Shown here: positions 35,263 through 44,328 of the stretch, in pieces
How the letters are laid out: each line of letters opens with the position of its first letter
How positions within the stretch are numbered: the stretch's first letter is position 1
Translations under genes and position numbers: made by a program
The notes under the pieces: model-generated
Databases searched by the model: none
The model's input: only the letters and a program-made list of their open reading frames with translations
Told to the model about the DNA's origin: nothing
NCBI GenBank assembly: GCA_020746875.1
Contig: JAGTJL010000005.1
Coordinates: 1,736,001-1,800,000, forward strand
Direction of reading: 5' to 3'
Origin: Rhexocercosporidium sp. MPI-PUGE-AT-0058
Taxonomy: Eukaryota > Ascomycota > Leotiomycetes > Helotiales
DNA: 64,000 nucleotides

Positions 35263-35750
35263 GGGCAATTAGCCGATTGGTATTCAGGCAGCTATCATGA
35301 ATTTGAATGCGATGCTGATGGCTGCTGGGGCTCTTAACAACCCGCGGCGGGCATAACGGATACAAGAGTTACTGCATTAGGAAATGCTTCCTCCGATCCG
35401 ACAGCATCGACACAACCTCCAACGTTCTGTAGGTCAGTCTTCCAATTTACAAGCATCTGAACCCCATTTCTTGCGTTCCAAGTTCTGTTTCTCTGTATCT
35501 TTTAGTAAGTGCTACACACCACAGCTGGGGCTGCTAGCGGATAGGTCTGTCAATTTGGGGCATCCCCTATTTCCGCTACCGCCGAAATGGGCTCAGCAGG
35601 TGCTCAAGTTTATGTTACTCTTGTCATATAAGTATGCCACATACGACATATCAAGCTCTTCCTCAATTCGAAAGTTTCATCATCAACAACATCACCAAAC
35701 AAGTTTGCTTCGTCTTCGAACTCCCGTATTTACACACGCGTCCCTCAGCC
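35263..35750. promoter_or_regulatory. Promoter of MDR oxidoreductase
   Basis: 488 bp. A CATATAAGT TATA-like element at about 35624-35632 lies some 120 bp before the ATG at 35751. It is directly beside an in-frame ATG at 35634, which makes that earlier ATG an unlikely start. Confidence 0.45.
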
Positions 35751-36887
35751 ATGAATTCAATTCCCCAATGCTCTACAGCACTTGTTTTTAAAGCTTTTAA
35801 CGAACCTCTAAGCCTTGAAGTGTTTACGCTTCCAACCTCCGCATCCGCGGGGTCTGCTCTTATTAAAATACTGACGGCCATTATCCGTCCTCACTACCGG
35901 GAACACTTCTCTGGAAGAGGGTTTCTTCATGTTCCTGCACCCTCCATTCCAGGCCACGCTTGCATTGGTCGTGTATTAGCAGTCGGCCCCGACGCTGCTG
36001 CTCTCCACCCCGGCCAGCTCGTCTTCGCTCATGGCTTCACAGCTGCCCGCGATGATGCCGCCAACACCGGTGTTATCTTCGGGCTACATAGGAACAATGG
36101 CCTAGGAACAGAACGGGCTGGTATACTCTTCGATCACTGGAAAGGATTCTGGCAGAGCGTCAACTCAGTACCGTTAGAGAACTGCGTTGCCCTGGACGAA
36201 CATCGACTCGTAAAAGAGTTGCATTACGGCTTCAATGATCTCATGTATCTCGACCGCCTCTCAGTCGCTTACGGAGCCATCAGCGCCGCCAAACTGATCG
36301 CCGGCGAGATAGTCATTGTTGCTCCAGCCACTGGCCACTATTCCGGTGCTGTTGCAGAGCTTGCTGCTCAAATTGGGTGCCGGGTGATTGCTCTGACGCG
36401 CACTGCCAGCAAGTTGACACCACTTACTTCACGCCATCCAAATATCACTGCAGTAGAGCTAGCTGGACACCGCGAGACCGATGTCGCGGCTATCCGTCGT
36501 CTTTTTCCAACAACCAATGTTGGCGGTGCCGATGCATTCATCGACATCTCACCCCCACAAGCAACAGGAAACAGTCATCACTTTGACATTGGGATTGAAG
36601 TACTCCGTCCTAAATCTAGGGCTGTGCTCGCTGGAGCTCTTCAGACGGCGACTATTCCATACTGGAGCCTGCTGTGTCGAGACATCACTATAATCGGGAA
36701 ATGGATGTTCACTTCGCAGGAGATGAATGCTGTGGCTCGGATGGTGGAAGCTGGTGTTATCAAGTTGGGCAAGGAAGCTGGGCATGAAACCGTAGGCGGA
36801 GGGTTCAAGTTTGAGGAGTGGGAGAAGGGTTTGCTTGAGGCCGAGGGAGCTGTTGAATGGGGACGACATGTCATGTTCATGCCGTGA
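35751..36887 (+). CDS. MDR-superfamily oxidoreductase, zinc-independent
   Basis: Single exon, 378 aa from MNSIPQCSTALVFKAF. A GroES-like N-terminal half (ALIKILTAIIRPHYRE, SIPGHACIGRVLAVGPDA, LHPGQLVFAHG) and a Rossmann half (GEIVIVAPATGHYSGAVAEL, then GCRVIALTRTASKL) identify the medium-chain dehydrogenase superfamily. The zinc ligands of alcohol dehydrogenases are not evident, so it resembles quinone-reductase or enoyl-reductase-type members. The substrate is unknown. The adjacent Zn2Cys6 regulator may control it. Confidence 0.85.
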   Translation: MNSIPQCSTALVFKAFNEPLSLEVFTLPTSASAGSALIKILTAIIRPHYREHFSGRGFLHVPAPSIPGHACIGRVLAVGPDAAALHPGQLVFAHGFTAARDDAANTGVIFGLHRNNGLGTERAGILFDHWKGFWQSVNSVPLENCVALDEHRLVKELHYGFNDLMYLDRLSVAYGAISAAKLIAGEIVIVAPATGHYSGAVAELAAQIGCRVIALTRTASKLTPLTSRHPNITAVELAGHRETDVAAIRRLFPTTNVGGADAFIDISPPQATGNSHHFDIGIEVLRPKSRAVLAGALQTATIPYWSLLCRDITIIGKWMFTSQEMNAVARMVEAGVIKLGKEAGHETVGGGFKFEEWEKGLLEAEGAVEWGRHVMFMP

Positions 36888-37086
36888 TAGAAGGTGTTAG
36901 ACATGCACTAGGAGATTCTCTTGCAGTATCTCAAATATAAGTCAGATGTGCTTTAAATTTTGGCAGGTATCTGCTCAGGTCTTTTCGTCAAGTCTTCGGA
37001 TCCATTGCTTCGCTTGTAATTGCTAACGCGTCCAAAGCGGTGTCCTGAAAACGGATATTATCCGCAGAATGAGAGATCACATACTA

Positions 37087-37565
37087 TCCCATCGCCTGCG
37101 GTAAGCCACTTTTAGCGCGGTGCCCAGAGCTGGGGTTGTAGGTGGTGTTGCCCCTCGCAACGGACCTATTTACCCCCTCAATTGATATCGTAGAATCGTC
37201 TAAACACACCCAAATTGTAAGCAATTGACCGTATCTTTTGTACCTCCAGGGCGGTATAAGCAGGTGCGCATGATGTGGGTTGGGGATTGTAGGTCTTGTA
37301 GGGGGCTGAGGTACGGGGACAAGAAAAGAGTAGTTCTAGGAGAGATTACAACCAATCAGAGCCTCTCTTCAACGAGGAAGAGGTCTCAATTTGGCTGTGA
37401 GGAATGTAATACTCCCCTATGCAAAGAGGGGGGTTGTTTCGATCGATACTACAGTAGTTAATAGACCCGGATTCCATCTGGATGTATCCTCACCAAAATC
37501 CTGGCTTTGTGATTGGTCTAAACCCTTGTCAAACTAAAATTGCCTAGCGCCCGCAGGCGATGGGA
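37087..37565. mobile_element. 479-bp terminal-inverted-repeat element, non-autonomous
   Basis: The left end TCCCATCGCCTGCGG (37087-37101) is perfectly repeated in inverse at the right end CCGCAGGCGATGGGA (37551-37565). A TA dinucleotide flanks each end (37085-37086 and 37566-37567), consistent with a TA target duplication. The interior has a plus-strand ORF whose C-terminus resembles a transposase zinc ribbon (next entry). Size and absence of a catalytic domain indicate an internally deleted, MITE-like copy. The superfamily is uncertain: TA flanks point to Tc1/mariner-type insertion, while the tail recalls PiggyBac-type transposases, which use TTAA. Confidence 0.65.
37225..37461 (+). pseudogene. 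Transposase C-terminal zinc-ribbon fragment
   Basis: A 78-codon ORF has CRSCRG, then RKRSQFGCEECNTPLCKEGG with CFDRYY. The pattern CxxC ... GCxxCxxxLCxxxxCFxxY is the C-terminal zinc ribbon of PiggyBac-type (DDE_Tnp_1_7) transposases. No catalytic DDE part is present nearby. It lies about 100 bp inside the right inverted repeat, as expected for a deletion derivative that kept the 3' end. Confidence 0.5.
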
Positions 37566-37572
37566 TATAAAG
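37566..37572 (+). promoter_or_regulatory. TATAAAG box abutting the TIR element
   Basis: TATAAAG begins exactly at the flanking TA of the inverted-repeat element and lies about 210 bp upstream of the ATG at 37780. The insertion appears to have used the TA of this box. Confidence 0.35.
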
Positions 37573-37779
37573 TGGTGGGAATTTTGTTTTGTTTCGTTTC
37601 TAGTAAAGCTTGTCAGGGAGTGCCAAAAAGTGGGTACAAGCACAAAACTGTAAGGTATACCGAGACATCGACTGGGGACCCTTGCCACACAGATGTTGAC
37701 TTTCCCCACGCGACGCGTCTCAATTCCAACGACATCGGCATCTCTATCTTTTGGATAGCATCACCAGTACTAGATAACC

Positions 37780-39657
37780 ATGTCATCACACATGGACAGC
37801 AATTCAGATTCTGGAATTCTTGTCGATCAATCCAACATATCATCTTCAGGACCTTCCCAGAACATTCTTCAACCGAAATCGGACAATCTTTCCAAAAGAC
37901 CATTCAATGTTTCGAAATCAAGCAAAATCCCCTCATTATCAGAACCAAATCCAAAACGATCCAGAAGATCTGTTCAAACTAAAAACCGATCTCAAATACT
38001 TCCACCAGCTACTTACAAGTCTCCATATGCGCTTCCAGAACAGTTGTCCATTGTGTCAAATCCTCAACAAGAAAGACCAGACACTGCCCTAAGGCCGGCT
38101 GCGGAATTAGCATCAGTGGCTAGCGATATGACGCCTTTCTTACTTCATGCTGCCATTCCTCTAAATTATGAACAGGTCGATGCCTCTGTTCTCAAAGCCC
38201 ACCCTCCAACAGCTCATACCGAGTCTGCTTCACCATCAATTCTGCCCAACTCTCCTTCGGTGCCTGCTCAGTCCATCTCAACAGCTACAGAAAGTGCCAA
38301 AAGTACCACGTCATGGGATGTCAAAGGAACCTACAGCATAACGAGCGTTGAATCAGAAAAGAACTTGGATACCAACAACTTCTCTCTAAAGATATTCTAC
38401 GACGATACAGGCGACAGCAGCCAACTATTCGCCAAATTCTCCTTTGATGATCTAGAAGGAATTATGCGTTTATGTCCCAAAAGCCCACGTTCATCGCCCG
38501 GTCGTACCATTTCCCGCTCAAATTTTGAGAAGGCTTGCGATCTACCTCAGGATGTCAAGCCTGGCCCTGCTATGAAATCCTGGCACATGAGATGGAGAGC
38601 CAGAGATGGAGGTATGCGATTGGAACAGCATGTGGGCGGCAAACCAGGTGTGAACACGGAATTTCGATTTGATGAGGATGAAGAATCTGGTTCTAGTGAC
38701 GGTTATGGAATGAAGATATCGCTCGTCATGATATACAACGATAAAGTCTTCATATTCCGTGGCCAAAAGACGGCGTCTCTGGATGAAGAACCAATATCTC
38801 GAGTTGAGCTACAGAGTACCTGGAACGACTTGTGGAATCCCAGCTGGGAGGATAAGCCCGAAGCCGAGCCATCATCTGCGGACGAATTTGATCTCTACAG
38901 GAAGACTTTGAAGGGGAGGAAGAAGAAGAGAAAGCACGAGCCTAAGAATCGAATCATCTCAATACCAGTTCCCCGTCAAAAACCTACTCCAAAAAGCATT
39001 CCAGGCGGTCGTGGTTACAACAAATTCATCGAGATACCACCATCTTGGCACTACGATTTGACTGGGTACTGGAAATTGGACGCGAAGGAGCTAGCTAACC
39101 ATTTTCGTGCTGATGAGAATGAGATGGAAATGAACTTCACGATGGCGAACAATCCGCTGCATAGCAAAGTCGGCCGTCAACTTTGGGCTAGGTTCCGCTT
39201 TGGGCCCGAGGTTTACGGAGTCATGCGATTCTGCCCAGCACCGCCCTTGGAGGGAGATGAATCAACTCCTTTGCCGCTGAAGGAGTTTGAAAAGGCTTGT
39301 GTTCTAGATTCCGGATGCTGGCCAGGTGCTTCTCCAGAAGGGCGAGACACGTGGAACTTCAGATGGAGAGGCGTTGTGCATGGTGAGGAGAAGAGTGGGC
39401 ATAAAGTTGATGGGCAGATCAGTCTTAACAAAGACCAAAACGGGAAGATCAGCATGCGTGGGTACTTCAATGTTAAGTACGCCAAGATCCAGTGGACGGC
39501 CGAGAAGGTCTTGTGTGTGAGTCCTCCGAAAGGGAATGCACAGACGATCAACAAGATTTGGGATGAGTATCTGCCAGAGTCTCAGAGGATATTACCTAGA
39601 TCCCAATGGTATATCGTGCCAGTAGAATTGGCACCGGGCTCGGATTCTGAAGCATAG
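37780..39657 (+). CDS. Novel repeat-domain protein, alpha-beta type (array gene 1)
   Basis: Single exon, 625 aa. I do not recognise a named domain. After a Ser/Pro-rich disordered N-terminus there are two copies of a repeated domain. Copy alpha (about 178-330) has SWDVKGTYSI, FDDLEGIMRLCP, FEKACDLP, PGPAMKSWHMRWRARDGG. Copy beta (about 421-580) has SWHYDLTGYWKL, MANNPLHSKVGRQLW, FGPEVYGVMRFCP, FEKACVL, WPGASPEGRDTWNFRWRG. The linker carries a strong basic cluster (GRKKKRKHEP, about 378-387), a likely nuclear signal. The tail is acidic (GSDSEA). It lacks a signal peptide and membrane segments. Paralogues follow at 40233 and 41902 on the same strand. Confidence 0.85.
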   Translation: MSSHMDSNSDSGILVDQSNISSSGPSQNILQPKSDNLSKRPFNVSKSSKIPSLSEPNPKRSRRSVQTKNRSQILPPATYKSPYALPEQLSIVSNPQQERPDTALRPAAELASVASDMTPFLLHAAIPLNYEQVDASVLKAHPPTAHTESASPSILPNSPSVPAQSISTATESAKSTTSWDVKGTYSITSVESEKNLDTNNFSLKIFYDDTGDSSQLFAKFSFDDLEGIMRLCPKSPRSSPGRTISRSNFEKACDLPQDVKPGPAMKSWHMRWRARDGGMRLEQHVGGKPGVNTEFRFDEDEESGSSDGYGMKISLVMIYNDKVFIFRGQKTASLDEEPISRVELQSTWNDLWNPSWEDKPEAEPSSADEFDLYRKTLKGRKKKRKHEPKNRIISIPVPRQKPTPKSIPGGRGYNKFIEIPPSWHYDLTGYWKLDAKELANHFRADENEMEMNFTMANNPLHSKVGRQLWARFRFGPEVYGVMRFCPAPPLEGDESTPLPLKEFEKACVLDSGCWPGASPEGRDTWNFRWRGVVHGEEKSGHKVDGQISLNKDQNGKISMRGYFNVKYAKIQWTAEKVLCVSPPKGNAQTINKIWDEYLPESQRILPRSQWYIVPVELAPGSDSEA

Positions 39658-40232
39658 ATGGCTGCTCTCGTTAATTGAGAGCTTGCGATCTCATTTGGTG
39701 GCCTTTATGAACCGGCGGCTGATGAGCTGCATCCGTTTTGTAAAGTATATAAAGTGTAATATGGCGTCATGGATTTCGCTTTTGTAGAATGTTCTATTTT
39801 CCAGTTAGTGAGAAACTTTGCTGCTTGTTTCAACTTTTCATCGGCCCAATTTCATATTCCAAAGGGTTCTCATTGGTATATCGCTTGATACCAACAGTTT
39901 ACTTTGTGAGAACCATCTGCCTCCTCACTTGGTAATCTTACTAGCGCCAAGCCTTGAATCGCAGGGAATCTGGTTTTGTGGGGCCCTTGTAGTCTTGGGT
40001 GGACTTATCACGTCGCGTCTTACAAACTTACACAAGACAATTCTGTTCACATCTCACAAGCTTTTTTCAAATACACACATACTGAGCTAGCTTTTTCCTT
40101 TTTTTTTTTCTCTCGATTAGCAAATCATATTCCCTGCATCTCCCTACCTGAATCTCCACTTGGCCAGTCGAAAAAAAAAAACTTGAAGACACCTTTATCT
40201 TTTATCTTGGCTCGCAGCAACCCAGAAGCAAG
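39658..40232. other. Intergenic within the array
   Basis: 575 bp with a T-rich run (40091-40109) and an A-tract (about 40170-40180) shortly before the next gene. Only unsupported ORFs. Confidence 0.4.
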
Positions 40233-41039
40233 ATGCAAACCAGCATATCGACAAAATCAATATCCCCCACAAACCCTCCCCATCAAAACACGGCATCAAA
40301 CCCCGTTCCCCCTCCCAGAGCCAACCCAACCGGCCACTACACCATCAAAACTAACCCAGACATCAACCCACCACTCAACACAACCTCCTTCACCCTAACC
40401 CTCTTCTACACCGCATCCCCCTCAACCTCACCCCCCAAAGACCAACTCCACGCCACCTTCAAATTCGGCACCCTAACCGGGCGCATGCGTCTTTGCCCTT
40501 TCTCATCGTACCCCCGTGGCAAGAAATTCACTATCACCGAATTCGAGAAAGCGTGTCATCTCGAGCGGGACTCGATGCCTTGTCCCGAGAGATGTAATTG
40601 GCTTATGAGGTGGAGGGGGAGGGATGGGGGGATGAGACAGGAGAAACGTGTTGGTGGGGAAGAAAATGTGCAGGGGGTATTTGATTTTGTTTTTAAAGGG
40701 CGTGGTGATGAGGGGAAAGTGGAGGGGGAGGGGAAGGGGGAAGGAGAAGTTGGTGTTAGGTTTGCGATGATGTATCGGGGGAAAGTGTTTGGGTTCGAGG
40801 GGACGAAGGTTAAGGAGTTAGGGGAGGGTGAGGGGAGAATGGATTGGGAGGATGTGGAGGCTCGTTGGGATAGCTTACAGGATTGGTTGGGTCGTGATTC
40901 GGATGATGAGGCGGAGAAGTTGTTGGATGAATTGAAGGTTTTGCCCGGAGGTGAGGTTTCGCTGGAATTGGCGCATACATATTTGACTACTGGGCCGAAT
41001 CAGTGGAAGCACTTGGTGGATAGCAGTGATAGCGAATGA
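40233..41039 (+). CDS. Novel repeat-domain protein, single alpha copy (array gene 2)
   Basis: Single exon, 268 aa. One alpha-type copy (about residues 33-190): TGHYTIKTN, LHATFKFGTLTGRMRLCP, FTITEFEKACHLE, then NWLMRWRGRDGGMRQEKRVG and FAMMYRGKVFGFEGTKV. The WDV of the opening strand is absent (PTGHY instead). A Gly/Glu-rich insert interrupts the C-terminal part of the domain. The acidic tail VDSSDSE resembles the end of array gene 1. The second half of the gene is notably purine-rich. It could have arisen from a truncated copy of array gene 1. Confidence 0.8.
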   Translation: MQTSISTKSISPTNPPHQNTASNPVPPPRANPTGHYTIKTNPDINPPLNTTSFTLTLFYTASPSTSPPKDQLHATFKFGTLTGRMRLCPFSSYPRGKKFTITEFEKACHLERDSMPCPERCNWLMRWRGRDGGMRQEKRVGGEENVQGVFDFVFKGRGDEGKVEGEGKGEGEVGVRFAMMYRGKVFGFEGTKVKELGEGEGRMDWEDVEARWDSLQDWLGRDSDDEAEKLLDELKVLPGGEVSLELAHTYLTTGPNQWKHLVDSSDSE

Positions 41040-41901
41040 TAAAAATTCCGGATGTTGAGATTACCTTGATTTTTATCGATCTGGGAATTTTCAGAGTGTG
41101 ATAGACAGATAGATCAGAGTTGAGCATGGAAGGGACGCCACACGTAGATGCACGCCGGGGGCTCAAGACATATATAGCACAGTGACTTAAGTGCTGCTTG
41201 TAAGTGTTAAGAAATGACAACCACTTCCGTCGGAGTTGATCCTCAAAATTTAAGGATCGAACTGCTTCTACTCCAGCAGGATAGGCCTTTGTGAGGCCTG
41301 TGGTGAGAAAATAGTCGGGAAACAAACCCTCAAGCGATGGCTGCCACACTTTCCCAAACCCAGAGCATGTCTTTGGGAGTACTACCTTATTATAGATAAA
41401 TGATAGTCAATCTCATGGTTCGTGGTAATAGCAGTCCCCTAATTGTATCTCAAGCTTATTCCACAAACTGTCTCTATGTCTCCTCATAGTTGTTGATTAC
41501 TCGATCACCTCCTTTCCTTCAAGCTTAGCGAATCTCGCCAAGATTATCATCCATTCATACCCCAAGTACTTTTGATTACAAGCATTTCTGGCACCCGAAA
41601 TCCTAGACAGACGGCTATTAAGATAATCATTAGATCTAATACAACTCAACAGGTCAACTGAATTATGATAAATAAATGGAACATCAACATGTGGTGTTTA
41701 TGACGTCGATGGCGCAGTCCATGATCGTCGTAAACACTAGCAGGGAATGGATATCCCTGCACGTGCCGATATTGACTTGCGGCGCGTCACCGCGTCTCTT
41801 CATCTTTACGTCTAAACCAAACGTTCCATTCGATCAGTGAGAAACGTACTTCCATCCTCAGCACGCACTGGAAACAGAATCTCACGTATCGTGATTGAAA
41901 G
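41040..41901. other. Intergenic within the array
   Basis: 862 bp without supported genes; a promoter for array gene 3 presumably lies here. No repeats obvious by eye. Confidence 0.4.
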
Positions 41902-44328
41902 ATGCCCCGTCTCAAACGCAGCTCGGCAAAAGCAGCCGCAAACGCGGCCTCCTCAAAAGCACCGCCACCAACAAGTAAATCCAGCAAAGCCAGCACAGCT
42001 TTTCAACCAAAATCCACAAACGCCCTCAAGCGACCCATTAACGACCTTTCCTCAGAATCGTCAGAAAAAGTGAAAGGAAATCCACAAGATCCAGACCAGC
42101 CGCAAGCAAAACGTATAACCATCTCGAGTCACGATGGTGAGGAAACGGAGGAATCTTCAATACCTCAATCAACAATTTCCAAACTACCAAAAGCTACACC
42201 TAAATCCAAGAAGCAAATGAAGAAGAAGACCCAGAGTTGGGATGTATCAGGAACCTACAACCTAACTTGCACAAGCCGCTACCAACCTGTCAACGCATCA
42301 TCATACGCTCTTTCGCTTTGCTACAAGCGTGGCCCTAGTTCAAGTCAACTCTTCGGTATTTTTGAATTCGGTGATTTGAAGGGCGTTATGCGGTTATGTC
42401 CTGAGAGGACTTTGACTTCTAAAGACTCGGAAGCGGATTCAGACTCAGGCTCAGGCTCAGAATCAGATGAAGACCAAGATTATGAGTCCGGGCTCCTAAT
42501 GCTCCCCGATTTCGAAAAAGCATGTCAACTCCCCGACGGCGTTCAACCCGGTCCAAAATTCAAAGAATGGCTCATGCGCTGGAGAGGGAAAGAGGGAGAG
42601 AAGATCGTAGGAGGGGAGAGTCGTGCGCAAGGGCAATTCAACTTCAAACACGATGCGGAGTCGTCGACGGGAGAGTATGAGGGTGTGAAGATCACTTTCG
42701 CGATGCTGTATCAGGGGAGACATCTCCTTTTCGAGGGTGTCAAAAAGGGGAATCTCGAGCAAGGATCTTGCTGTTTGGGTTCGGACAATGATGCAGACTT
42801 AGACTCGGATTTTGACTTGGAGAAAGAATGGCAGTCATTGTTCCGCGAAGAATGGGAGGCCCTCGCCATCCCCCAACCTCACAATGATTGGTACGGTCCT
42901 CCGCCAACATACAGCTGGGATCCACCTGCCGGCGGCGTCATCAAAGCGAAGAACAAGCCCGGTCCCAACCCAGGCGCGTACCCAAAGCCTAAATCATCAT
43001 TCATCGATGCCCCGCCTGCTTGGGCATGGGACGTCTCTGGATCATGGGAGATCACTCCATCTGGGAATGGAAATGACAAGCTGAGGAAATTCACGATGGA
43101 TCTGTATATGGCGAATAACCCGTTCCATTGTAAGACTGGCAGGCAGCTGTGGGGGACCTTTAAGATTGGACAGGGCATTGTGGGTGCTGTGAGGTTATGT
43201 CCTGATTTTCTTGGTCAGGAAAAGGGCCTCCGCATCTCGAAAGAAAAAGAAGAAGATAGTCCTCTCCCAGTCTTCGAAAAAGCATGTATCCTCCACGATG
43301 GAGTCTGGCCCGGCGCACCTTCTGATGGCGGAACACCGACCTGGCATTTCAGATGGCGAGGTATGGATACGAACCACGGCATCGCCGACTCAACGGGCGA
43401 TATACAGAGCACAACCATGACATTCAACCAAAGCGGTGACGGGGATGGCACCGTATCTCTCACCGGAACGTTCATGTGGGATGAAGAAGAAGTACCTGTT
43501 ACCGGCCTACGGACCGGGCCCGGGAAACCAAGGAGCGTCACCGCGCCTATCGTAACCCGAGTCTGGGATGGGTATATGCCACGTTCCTATCTCGGCAGAG
43601 GATGCACTCGATTATCAGATATTTATGATCCTCAGGCTGAAGAAGAAGCCGAAAGGGAGGAGCTTGAGCGGTCCCGCACAGATCCAAATTACTACCTGGC
43701 ACGTCCACGCTACCCACCAGGTGGGATCCCGGATTATATTGAAGAGCGTCCGTCTTGGGCTTGGGACGTGACTGGTGAGTGGACCGTTGAATCTCCTGCG
43801 CTCAGAACAGAGTTGAATATCGAGGATGAGGCCCATATGAGTATCAGTTTGCGGATGGCGAATAGTCCGCTTGCTGGGCAGAGGAAGAGGCAGATGTATG
43901 CTGGTTTTAGGTTTGCTGCGTTGGAGGGGTGTATGCGTTTTGCACCTGTGCCAGCATCGAAGGTGTTTGCAAGTACCCAGAGCGCGAGAGTGGTACGAGA
44001 GGATCTGGCGGATTTCGAGAGAGCTACGCATCTCAACGGAGGTGCTTGGCCTGGTCCACTGCCGAGGGGGGTGGAGGGGTGGAAGATGCGGTATAGAGCG
44101 CTTGATCATCGGACGGGGGAGATGGATCCGAGCGCTGATGAGAGGGAGACTGTGGTTCGGTTCTATGTTGGGGAGGAGGGGAGGCTGGGGATGAAGGGGG
44201 TGATGGTGTTGGGGGAGAAGCAGGTGCCGTTTGAGGCGACGAGGATGGTGAGGGAGATGTATACGAATGGGAATGAGGCGGCGCTTGGGTCGGGGTGGGG
44301 GAGGTACAAGAGGAAGACTAGGTCTTGA
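41902..44328 (+). CDS. Novel repeat-domain protein, alpha-beta-beta type (array gene 3)
   Basis: Single exon, 808 aa. A basic Ser/Ala/Lys-rich N-terminus (MPRLKRSSAKAAANAASS, later KSKKQMKKK) precedes three domain copies. Alpha (about 112-278): SWDVSGTYNL, FGDLKGVMRLCP, FEKACQLPDGVQPGP, WLMRWRGKEG; it is interrupted by an acidic Ser/Asp/Glu insert. Beta-1 (about 372-540): AWAWDVSGSWEI, MANNPFHCKTGRQLWG, VGAVRLCP, FEKACILHDGVWPGA, WHFRWRGMD. Beta-2 (about 616-790): SWAWDVTGEWTV, MANSPLAGQRKRQMY, LEGCMRFAP, FERATHLNGGAWPGP, WKMRYRAL; this copy has lost the Cys of RLCP and FEKAC. Function unknown; likely intracellular and possibly nuclear. Confidence 0.85.
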   Translation: MPRLKRSSAKAAANAASSKAPPPTSKSSKASTAFQPKSTNALKRPINDLSSESSEKVKGNPQDPDQPQAKRITISSHDGEETEESSIPQSTISKLPKATPKSKKQMKKKTQSWDVSGTYNLTCTSRYQPVNASSYALSLCYKRGPSSSQLFGIFEFGDLKGVMRLCPERTLTSKDSEADSDSGSGSESDEDQDYESGLLMLPDFEKACQLPDGVQPGPKFKEWLMRWRGKEGEKIVGGESRAQGQFNFKHDAESSTGEYEGVKITFAMLYQGRHLLFEGVKKGNLEQGSCCLGSDNDADLDSDFDLEKEWQSLFREEWEALAIPQPHNDWYGPPPTYSWDPPAGGVIKAKNKPGPNPGAYPKPKSSFIDAPPAWAWDVSGSWEITPSGNGNDKLRKFTMDLYMANNPFHCKTGRQLWGTFKIGQGIVGAVRLCPDFLGQEKGLRISKEKEEDSPLPVFEKACILHDGVWPGAPSDGGTPTWHFRWRGMDTNHGIADSTGDIQSTTMTFNQSGDGDGTVSLTGTFMWDEEEVPVTGLRTGPGKPRSVTAPIVTRVWDGYMPRSYLGRGCTRLSDIYDPQAEEEAEREELERSRTDPNYYLARPRYPPGGIPDYIEERPSWAWDVTGEWTVESPALRTELNIEDEAHMSISLRMANSPLAGQRKRQMYAGFRFAALEGCMRFAPVPASKVFASTQSARVVREDLADFERATHLNGGAWPGPLPRGVEGWKMRYRALDHRTGEMDPSADERETVVRFYVGEEGRLGMKGVMVLGEKQVPFEATRMVREMYTNGNEAALGSGWGRYKRKTRS

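Noticed and set aside
37225..37461. Complete PiggyBac transposon
   Set aside because: Only a C-terminal zinc-ribbon fragment is present, flanks are TA and not TTAA, and no DDE domain is found nearby.
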